A stretch of 37,043 nt of DNA from VGKU01 sp964388785. Its GTDB lineage: Bacteria; Patescibacteriota; Patescibacteriia; UBA9934; GWF2-40-263. A model generated the notes under the pieces. The model ran no database searches. It was not told where the DNA came from and saw only the letters and a program-made list of their open reading frames with translations. The translations under genes and the position numbers were made by a program. The stretch is from assembly GCA_964388785.1 (NCBI GenBank), contig CAYMBX010000008.1, forward strand, positions 1-37,043, written 5' to 3'. Shown in pieces: positions 32,044 through 37,043 of this stretch (position 1 is its first letter; each line of letters starts with the position of its first letter).

Positions 32044-32814
32044 CTATTGACCAAGAATCTGATCGATTGCGGCGGAAACAGAGCTGTATGGAAGGGCACC
32101 TTTGATCGGGATGGCATTTCCGTTTTTATCGACGATGAAGGAGCCGGGCGTTCCTGTCACACCCGCGCTGGCGCCATCCTGTGCTTGTGTTTCAATTTTG
32201 GCATTGTACTTTTGCGCGGAGTAGCAGTCTTGCCATTTGGCGACATTCAGTCCGACGTTTGTGGCGAGCTGTTTATAGAAGTCATCCCCGAGCGATGATT
32301 GGTTGGCGAAAAGGCCATCTGCATACTCCCAGAATTTTCCCTGTTCAGCCGCACATTCGGCGGCGTTCGCAGACGGTTGCGCTTGCGGATGGAATGAAAG
32401 CGGGAAGTGACGGTAGATCCAGCGTACCTTGTCTCCGTAGTTATCCATGACCTGTTGGAGTGTCGGATGAAAGTTGCTGCAGAATGGGCATTCGAAGTCT
32501 GAATATTCAATGATTGTTACCTCGGCGTTTTTGTTGCCGCGAATATGGTCGTCATCTGACACGACGGGAACGGCCGTCGGTTGTGCTTCCGGAATCGCAG
32601 GAGCGGCTGCAAGATCGTCCTGTGGGTCATTGATGGCATAGGCCCCGTTTGTTTTATCTGTTGCGGCAAACGAGACGCCTTTGATCATGCTGCTTCCCAA
32701 AACGATAAAGCCAAGCGTTCCAAGGGCGAGCACAGCTGTCACAAATCCAAGCCAAAATGCACTGCGTCCATTAAGTAGGTCGAAAAACGATTGATTTTTG
32801 ATTGGTTGGTCCAT
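32044..32814 (-). CDS. Membrane-anchored DsbA-like thiol-disulfide oxidoreductase
   Basis: 256 residues. A membrane anchor (FWLGFVTAVLALGTLGFIVLG, about 20-40) is followed by an Ala/Pro-rich linker and, from about 85, a DsbA-type thioredoxin fold: VTIIEYSDFECPFCSNFHPTL with the CPFC active site, then RHFPLSFHPQAQPSANAAECA (helical insertion) and GVTGTPGSFIV with the cis-Pro. It would form or shuffle disulfides outside the membrane. Similar Thioredoxin_4 proteins are common in Patescibacteria. It probably shares a transcript with the small membrane protein upstream (32863-33240). A second redox protein, thioredoxin, is at the end of the window. Confidence 0.92.
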   Translation of the reverse strand: MDQPIKNQSFFDLLNGRSAFWLGFVTAVLALGTLGFIVLGSSMIKGVSFAATDKTNGAYAINDPQDDLAAAPAIPEAQPTAVPVVSDDDHIRGNKNAEVTIIEYSDFECPFCSNFHPTLQQVMDNYGDKVRWIYRHFPLSFHPQAQPSANAAECAAEQGKFWEYADGLFANQSSLGDDFYKQLATNVGLNVAKWQDCYSAQKYNAKIETQAQDGASAGVTGTPGSFIVDKNGNAIPIKGALPYSSVSAAIDQILGQ

Positions 32815-32862
32815 AAAGGTGAGAAATAAAGAGTACGGAATAAGAACGACAGAAGGTTGGTG

Positions 32863-33240
32863 TTACATTCCGTGTGTCGCTGTCAGATACGGAAGAAACA
32901 TTTTTTGATACGGTCCATAACGCGTGAGGTGTATTTGCACTTGTTTTGCAAACAGCCGTGACGGTGTTTGGGCAAGATAGATAATGGAAATGAGGCTCGC
33001 AACAACGATCGCAATAGGAAGATGAAATGGAACGGTGTTTTTGCTCAAGACGACATATTTGGTATCGGTTGGTGCGTCTGGAACAGGTGAGCGCATCTGC
33101 TCAGCGGAGCAAAACGGACTGTGTGCACTGTGGTCATCCGTCCAGGCGTGGCAGCTGGATGCTCCAAGCGAGAACAAACAAGACAGCAGAAGTCCTGCCA
33201 TAAGTGCCATCGCGATTTTTTGAAAACCCCCCTGACTCAT
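32863..33240 (-). CDS. Small Cys-containing membrane protein, unknown function
   Basis: 125 residues, not recognised. An N-terminal hydrophobic segment with cysteines (IAMALMAGLLLSCLFSLGASSCHAW) looks like a signal or anchor. It is followed by a short His/Cys/Met-bearing stretch (HSAHSPFCSAEQM), a second membrane segment (FHLPIAIVVASLISIIYLA, about 72-90) and a basic tail. The His/Cys/Met stretch could bind a metal such as copper, a guess based only on composition. A TG-extended -10 (TACAAT, 33255-33250) lies 9 bp before the ATG, so its message may be leaderless. It precedes the DsbA-like gene by 48 bp. Confidence 0.6.
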   Translation of the reverse strand: MSQGGFQKIAMALMAGLLLSCLFSLGASSCHAWTDDHSAHSPFCSAEQMRSPVPDAPTDTKYVVLSKNTVPFHLPIAIVVASLISIIYLAQTPSRLFAKQVQIHLTRYGPYQKMFLPYLTATHGM

Positions 33241-33249
33241 AGTGGCGAA

Positions 33250-33258
33250 ATTGTAACA
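33250..33258 (-). promoter_or_regulatory. Extended -10 promoter of the small membrane protein gene
   Basis: Minus strand TGT-TACAAT at 33258-33250, with 9 bp to the ATG at 33240. It also probably drives the dsbA-like gene. Confidence 0.5.
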
Positions 33259-33266
33259 TACCTCAT

Positions 33267-33290
33267 TATCCTGAGCGATAGCGAAGGATC
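33267..33290. repeat. Short dispersed repeat (TATCCTGAGCGATAGCGAAGGATC type)
   Basis: The sequence ATCCTGAGCG-ATA-GCGAAGGAT belongs to the same broad class as the 29547 element (CATCC-GAGCGA...CGA-GGAT). It lies in the divergent spacer between the small membrane protein gene and the Xer gene. Confidence 0.55.
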
Positions 33291-33301
33291 AGAAAGTGTC
33301 G

Positions 33302-33307
33302 TATAAT
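33302..33307 (+). promoter_or_regulatory. -10 box of the Xer gene
   Basis: A perfect TATAAT at 33302-33307 lies 6 bp before the ATG at 33314, implying a leaderless message. It also lies inside the upstream GTG-extended reading frame, which argues against that longer start. Confidence 0.55.
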
Positions 33308-33313
33308 TTTTTC

Positions 33314-34252
33314 ATGAAAACACTCAATCCACTTATCACAGATTTTTTGGAGTACTTGGAAGTAGAACGCGGCCGCAGTGCGCGCACCATCCGCAATTAC
33401 GATTTTTATTTGCGGCGATTTGCGAGATGGGCGAACAATCCAACTCCATCAAAAATCACCCGTGAGATGGTTCATAAATATCGATTGTTTTTGAATCGGC
33501 TTGATCAAGGGCGCGATGAAGTGACGATCAAAAAGAGTACCCAGAATTATCATCTCATCGCGTTGCGGTCATTTTTGAAATATTTAGCCAAACATGACAT
33601 CTCCTCATTGCCGGCCGAACAAATCGAGCTTGCAAAGCAATCAAAACGAACCGTTGATTTTTTGGAAGCGGATGAGCTCTCGCGTTTGCTTGCGATGCCC
33701 GAGCATATTTCCGATGGAATGATTGCTTTACGGGATCGAGCGATCTTGGAGCTTCTTTTTTCCGCTGGGCTTCGTGTGAGCGAACTCAGTGGTTTGAAGA
33801 TTGAACAAATCAACTTAAAACGCGAGGAGTTTACGGTTCGAGGAAAAGGCGATAAACCCAGAGTTTGCTTTTTATCCGATTCTGCTCGTAGTGCGCTGAA
33901 AACGTATCTTGATAAACGTCGCGATCCTTCCCCGTTTTTGTTTGTATCCCATGATCGCGCAAAAGGCCGGCGCAAAGATGCGGGTCCGCTCACGCCACGT
34001 TCCGTGCAGCGTATTGTCGAACGTTATGCCACGGCCGCCGGTATCACCAAGAAAATTACTCCACACACCCTACGTCACACATTTGCAACAGATCTGCTTC
34101 TCAATGGAGCGGACATCCGCTCTGTGCAGTCCATGCTTGGGCATGAATCGATCATCACAACGCAGGTGTATACACATATTACGAATAAGCAGATGCGAGA
34201 GGTCCATAAACGATTTCATGGAAAAAAAAGTGACGGCTCAAGGAGTATCTAG
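33314..34252 (+). CDS. xerC: Tyrosine recombinase XerC/XerD family
   Basis: 312 residues from the ATG at 33314. The N-terminal SAM-like core-binding domain shows FLEYLEVERGRSARTIRNYDFYLRRFARW. The catalytic domain has every key residue: Arg in GLRVSELSGL, Lys in RGKGDKPR, HTLRHTFATDLL (His-x-x-Arg), LGHESIITTQVYTHI (His and nucleophile Tyr). It would resolve chromosome dimers at a dif site. Patescibacteria often have one Xer protein, and whether to call it XerC, XerD or XerA is arbitrary. It is not next to the accessory island, so an integrase role is unlikely. Its 3' end overlaps the converging gene by 15 bp. Confidence 0.93.
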   Translation: MKTLNPLITDFLEYLEVERGRSARTIRNYDFYLRRFARWANNPTPSKITREMVHKYRLFLNRLDQGRDEVTIKKSTQNYHLIALRSFLKYLAKHDISSLPAEQIELAKQSKRTVDFLEADELSRLLAMPEHISDGMIALRDRAILELLFSAGLRVSELSGLKIEQINLKREEFTVRGKGDKPRVCFLSDSARSALKTYLDKRRDPSPFLFVSHDRAKGRRKDAGPLTPRSVQRIVERYATAAGITKKITPHTLRHTFATDLLLNGADIRSVQSMLGHESIITTQVYTHITNKQMREVHKRFHGKKSDGSRSI

Positions 34253-35359
34253 AGCCGTTCTTGCGAGATAGAAGCCACCCGTGAAGAAAAAGGTTCCGTC
34301 ATCCAATGGGAGGATTGACGTTCCCTGTTCCCAACCGCATTTGGTCCCAAAGAGACGGTGCGTGTACGGGATGAGCTCAGGCGAAAGTGCCAGCATCCAG
34401 ATGTGGTCGGTGATCTTTCCGAACGATCGGGTGGTTCCAAGGACCACCAATGATCCGTCCGGAAGGATGGAAATGTCCGAGAGAGAATCCTCGGATTTTC
34501 CTCCATACACTTTCATCAGCTCGAGGTTGCCCATGTTGTTGAGCAGAAGAACGAACGCATCTCGTTCTTTGCCGTTGTTGGATTTGCGAGAGCCGACGAC
34601 GACGTATCCCTCGTCTTTGTATCGTGTCACGCCCAGCGTGCGCGGATCCGGTCCGACATCCAGTAGTCGATTCCAGACGAAGGTCCCCGTATCTGTGACG
34701 TGGGAGATGACCACATGGGTCATTTCATAAATTTTCGTGTTCTTTTTCGGACGACCACGCATTTCTCCAACCGCGACAAACCCGTCGCGTGTTGAGACGA
34801 TATCGTGGAATCGTCCGCGGCGATTCATACCGAGTGTTTTTTGCCAAAGCGGCAGACCCACGTGGCTCATTGCGACAATCCAGGGTTGCTCGATCCCTCC
34901 GGGCGAGAAGGAAAAGCTGGATCCGACGGCGATGATTCCGTCACCGGAAAAGGCAAATGCCTCAGTCCTGTCTTTTTTGGGGCCGCCGATATCCTGTTCC
35001 CAGATGAGTTCACCTGCGTGATCCAGAAGCATGAAGTAGGCATCGGACATGCCGTTCCCACTCGACCAGGTTTCACCCACGACCTGAATGGTCCCGTCGG
35101 GATACTCACCGATCGCGTGTCCTTCATCATCTTCGATCCAGCCGTAGGTTTTCTCCCAGATGAGATTTTTCCCATCGCTTGAACGGCGCTGGATGAGGAC
35201 ATCCATGTGTCCCCATTCATCGTCGTCGATCATGTCGATCATCTGTGCACTTCCGGCAAGCAGAAGATCTTTACTGTTTGTCTGTGTGACCTGTTTGATG
35301 ATATCCGTTGGATTGGCGATCTCCATCCACGAAAGCAGTACAAAAGAAGCCCAGGACAT
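34238..35359 (-). CDS. Secreted or anchored beta-propeller-like repeat protein
   Basis: 373 residues from the ATG at 35359, chosen for GGAG 6 nt upstream; the ATG at 35413 lies inside a terminator loop. A short hydrophobic start (MSWASFVLLSWMEIA) may be a signal or weak anchor. The rest repeats a pattern of about 55-60 residues six or more times: VGxxxSxxxG...D.w.....G.L.WExxxGG...D.......DG.I..VG, e.g. AYFMLLDHAGELIWEQDIGG, PWIVAMSHVGLPLWQKTLG and DAFVLLLNNMGNLELMKVYGG. Such repeats fold as a beta-propeller. A binding or cell-surface role is likely; no enzyme residues are visible. Confidence 0.75.
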   Translation of the reverse strand: MSWASFVLLSWMEIANPTDIIKQVTQTNSKDLLLAGSAQMIDMIDDDEWGHMDVLIQRRSSDGKNLIWEKTYGWIEDDEGHAIGEYPDGTIQVVGETWSSGNGMSDAYFMLLDHAGELIWEQDIGGPKKDRTEAFAFSGDGIIAVGSSFSFSPGGIEQPWIVAMSHVGLPLWQKTLGMNRRGRFHDIVSTRDGFVAVGEMRGRPKKNTKIYEMTHVVISHVTDTGTFVWNRLLDVGPDPRTLGVTRYKDEGYVVVGSRKSNNGKERDAFVLLLNNMGNLELMKVYGGKSEDSLSDISILPDGSLVVLGTTRSFGKITDHIWMLALSPELIPYTHRLFGTKCGWEQGTSILPLDDGTFFFTGGFYLARTALDTP

Positions 35360-35392
35360 ACGAATCTCCGTTTTGTTTTGCACGATAGAAAA

Positions 35393-35434
35393 CAAATAAC
35401 CCCCCAGTGCCATCAGACACAGGGAGGTTATTTG
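35393..35434. terminator. Hairpin upstream of the propeller gene
   Basis: 12-bp stem with one mismatch (35393-35405 with 35422-35434), 16-nt loop, T-rich on the minus strand (TTTGTTTTC). It insulates the propeller gene from the upstream orphan gene. Confidence 0.7.
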
Positions 35435-35496
35435 AATCTGATTTCAGACTAGCAAGTTTTATCCGTTTCGTCAAGAGAGCATTGGGGATGAACAAA

Positions 35497-35523
35497 GAAA
35501 AACCAGCGATGAAGTTCGCTGGT
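35497..35523 (-). terminator. Terminator of the 208-aa orphan gene
   Basis: Minus strand: perfect 8-bp stem ACCAGCGA / TCGCTGGT (35523-35516 and 35509-35502), six-base loop, followed by TTTTTC. Confidence 0.88.
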
Positions 35524-35525
35524 GG

Positions 35526-36152
35526 TCAGTTTGCGCTTTCGCGGATTTCGCGCTGTAGAACGTAGACGGAGTTGAGGAAGCCGGCGAGCTGGCCGGTGAT
35601 GAGTACGGCTGGCTTGTCCGTGCGCTTCGGCAATGTACCACGTCCCATGAGTTCCACGACCGACCTTCTCGTCTTGGAATTCAGCCACGAAAGCGACCTG
35701 AGGGTGCGGGCGACATCGTCTTGGCTGTAGAAGACAGCGAACGTGTGCACGTCACCAGGATCCACCCAGCTGATGAATGCGTCTGGGAACGCGGGGTTTG
35801 TTGAAACCTGTGCGCCGATGATGACGCCCGAGTTCCCTCTGTAGATGACGGTTGAGAGCGCTCCTCCCGAGAGGGTGGCCGCATAGGCGACCAGCTGTCC
35901 GAGTGTGGAGACGCAAAGCGAGGGTGGCAGAAGCACCGGCTTCTTTTCCGCGGTGGCGGGAAGAAGCGGGTTGCTGCGGATGTTCGCGATCACCTCGGCG
36001 GCGCGTGGATGCTCGCTTGCGTGCTGCTCAACCAGACGGACTCCGTCTCCGATCGCGTAGAAAATGTACGCGGTCCATTCCCTCGATCCGATCTCGGGAC
36101 TCAGAATGATGATCCCGCCATCTTCCGAACTGAATGACGCGACAATGTTCAT
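35526..36152 (-). CDS. 208-aa orphan protein with island-like features, unknown function
   Basis: Starts at ATG 36152 behind the strong SD CAGGAGGAA; the longer frame to 36209 runs into the promoter. Not recognised. The chain has mixed strands and helices: MNIVASFSSEDGGIIILSPE, WTAYIFYAIGDGVRLVEQHA, ALSTVIYRGNSGVIIGAQVS and a C-terminal basic helical part (TLRSLSWLNSKTRRSVVELMG). No membrane segment or catalytic motif stands out. High GC, GC-ending codons, the SD and promoter form resemble the 10-18 kb island rather than its neighbours, hinting at the same origin or regulon. Confidence 0.65.
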   Translation of the reverse strand: MNIVASFSSEDGGIIILSPEIGSREWTAYIFYAIGDGVRLVEQHASEHPRAAEVIANIRSNPLLPATAEKKPVLLPPSLCVSTLGQLVAYAATLSGGALSTVIYRGNSGVIIGAQVSTNPAFPDAFISWVDPGDVHTFAVFYSQDDVARTLRSLSWLNSKTRRSVVELMGRGTLPKRTDKPAVLITGQLAGFLNSVYVLQREIRESAN

Positions 36153-36180
36153 GGCTTCCTCCTGTCGGTTTGGCTCGCTC

Positions 36181-36224
36181 TCTGTAACAGATTTTTGCTT
36201 GATGATCAAGTCTTCGCTTATACT
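36181..36224. promoter_or_regulatory. Divergent promoters with palindrome between 208-aa orphan and PH-like gene
   Basis: Palindrome CTTGAT-G-ATCAAG at 36198-36210. Minus strand: TTGATC (36209-36204), 17-bp spacer, -10 TACAGA (36186-36181). Plus strand: -35 TTGCTT 36195-36200, 18-bp spacer, -10 TATACT 36219-36224, only 8 bp before the ATG at 36233, so the plus transcript is leaderless. Confidence 0.55.
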
Positions 36225-36232
36225 ATCTTTGT

Positions 36233-36688
36233 ATGCAGGCTTATCGCCACTCCCAGTTTGGAAAAATGTTCATTGTTCTTCTTCTCATTCTTGAGGCGTG
36301 GATGCTCGCGGTATTTTCGTTTTCATTTATCAACGATGGGCTGGAACTTTTATGGCTTCTCATTTCGTTTGAAACGGTTTTTGCCATCCTGTTTGTCCTC
36401 TTTTTTCAGTTGAATGTGGTGATCGATGACAGGCATCTGCGTATTGCGTTTGGGGTCGGGTTGATTCGTAAACAGTGGAGTTTAGAAGATCTCCAAGGTG
36501 CACAGCCGGTTGAAAACAGCTGGTGGTATGGATTTGGAATTCGGCTGACACCACACGGGTGGCTCTATAATATTGATGGACTCAAAGCGGTTGAGTTTCA
36601 AAAGACGGATGGTTCCACGTTTCGTGTCGGAACCGACGAGCCCGAGACACTCATCGCCGCGTTTGCGGTGGCAAAACGTGGAACATAG
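36233..36688 (+). CDS. Small membrane protein with a bacterial PH-like domain
   Basis: 151 residues. Two membrane segments (MFIVLLLILEAWMLAVFSFSF and LLWLLISFETVFAILFVLFF, about 12-60) precede a compact beta domain: LRIAFGVGLIRKQWSLEDLQGA, GFGIRLTPHGWLYNI, LKAVEFQKTDGSTFRVGTDEPETLIAAF. The strand order and closing helix resemble bacterial PH domains fused to paired membrane helices. Role unknown; such proteins may bind lipids or partners at the membrane. The message is probably leaderless. It ends at a terminator that is merged with the trxA promoter. Confidence 0.72.
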   Translation: MQAYRHSQFGKMFIVLLLILEAWMLAVFSFSFINDGLELLWLLISFETVFAILFVLFFQLNVVIDDRHLRIAFGVGLIRKQWSLEDLQGAQPVENSWWYGFGIRLTPHGWLYNIDGLKAVEFQKTDGSTFRVGTDEPETLIAAFAVAKRGT

Positions 36689-36701
36689 AAAGAAAAATGC
36701 G

Positions 36702-36738
36702 ATCGGCCATTGACAAAATGGCCGATTTTTGATATATT
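36702..36738 (+). promoter_or_regulatory. Interleaved terminator and trxA promoter
   Basis: Terminator stem ATCGGCCAT 36702-36710 / ATGGCCGAT 36718-36726, then TTTT. The loop holds -35 TTGACA (36710-36715), the right arm fills the 17-bp spacer and -10 TATATT is at 36733-36738. The terminator's final arm is thus inside the next promoter. The trxA leader (from about 36745) carries a GGGGAC/GTTCCC hairpin. Confidence 0.75.
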
Positions 36739-36804
36739 CTCTGCTCATTCTGGGGACGTGAGGTATGTGTTCCCGGGTGAGTTCCAACCGTGGAGGAAGC
36801 AGAG

Positions 36805-37043
36805 ATGGCACGCAACTTGACCGACAAAGACTTCGACCAGGTGCTCGCGGACAACCGCGTCGTCCTCGTGGACTTCTGGGCGGTCTGGTGCGGTCCTTGC
36901 CGCGCCATGAACCCAGTGCTCGAGAAGGTCGAGAGCGAGTTTCCGAACGTCGTCGTCGCGAAAGTCGACGTCGACGACCAGCAGAGCCTTGCGGCTCGGC
37001 TGAAGGTGTCCGGACTTCCGACCTTCAAGTTGTTCGTCGGCGG
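36805..37043 (+). CDS. trxA: Thioredoxin (C-terminus cut by window)
   Basis: 79 residues are visible from the ATG at 36805, behind the strong SD GGAGGA. MARNLTDKDFDQVLADNRVV leads to VLVDFWAVWCGPCRAMNPVL with the intact WCGPC redox site, then VAKVDVDDQQ and the cis-Pro loop VSGLPTFKLFVGG. Full-length thioredoxins have about 105 residues, so roughly 25 are missing. It reduces cytosolic disulfides. Codon choice is strongly C/G-ending and it uses a strong SD, unlike the leaderless core genes. This could mark high expression or a separate compositional class. Confidence 0.95.
   Translation, partial: MARNLTDKDFDQVLADNRVVLVDFWAVWCGPCRAMNPVLEKVESEFPNVVVAKVDVDDQQSLAARLKVSGLPTFKLFVG

Noticed and set aside
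33314..34252. Xer protein as integrase of the accessory island
   Set aside because: It is 15 kb away, has standard XerC/D sequence, and no attachment-like direct repeats were seen at the island edges (about 10095 and 18276).
1..37043. CRISPR array, rRNA or tRNA genes
   Set aside because: No regularly spaced repeats, and no tRNA T-arm (GGTTCRA) or rRNA core motifs noticed on either strand; a tRNAscan/Infernal run would settle this.

Overview
The window reads as chromosomal DNA of a bacterium with a small, streamlined genome. It is most likely a member of the Patescibacteria/CPR (Parcubacteria-like). This is an inference from gene style: compact dnaA/dnaN/rpmH/rnpA block, short membrane-anchored hypothetical proteins, many genes without Shine-Dalgarno (SD) sites, a single Xer recombinase, an H+-pyrophosphatase and a membrane-anchored DsbA. 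The standard bacterial code fits all frames. No rRNA, tRNA or CRISPR was found.

Layout. 1-2975: branched-chain amino-acid-type ABC transporter (livM partial, livH, binding protein), directly behind dnaN. 2990-6688: replication-initiation block dnaN, dnaA (minus strand), then rpmH, rnpA, yidD (plus strand), with DnaA-box-like 9-mers in both spacers (candidate oriC). 6728-10030: yggU, inositol-monophosphatase family, endonuclease IV and trigger factor. 10132-18246: an accessory island of six genes with visibly higher GC and strong SD sites, in two divergent pairs: GHKL ATPase + 480-aa protein / 377-aa coiled-coil protein, and 464-aa coiled-coil protein / 340-aa + 231-aa proteins. Both divergent promoters have back-to-back TTGAC -35 boxes inside a palindrome. 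This is the best candidate for an undescribed system. 18350-25410: hppA, rnhB, LysM/M23 peptidase, zinc-ribbon membrane protein, comM, lspA, DksA/TraR-type zinc finger.

25460-25915 is a 450-bp gene-free stretch. On the minus strand it carries a good promoter, several nested perfect helices and a terminator, so it probably encodes a structured RNA of about 420 nt that I cannot assign. It is followed by an AT-rich stretch with two perfect DnaA boxes. 26038-30721: membrane-anchored hypothetical, pnp, NYN-domain protein, rpsO (RNA-decay/S15 cluster, unusually with the NYN gene between rpsO and pnp). 30751-37043: MFS permease, DsbA-like protein, small membrane protein, Xer recombinase, beta-propeller-like protein, a 208-aa orphan with island-like features, a PH-like membrane protein and thioredoxin (cut by the window end).

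Two cross-window themes stand out. First, at least seven core genes have a -10 box 6-10 bp before the start codon, implying leaderless mRNAs, whereas the island genes, the 208-aa orphan, trxA and dnaA carry clear SD sites. Second, an intergenic palindrome built on CCAAACGTTTGG occurs four times, usually linked to a terminator hairpin.
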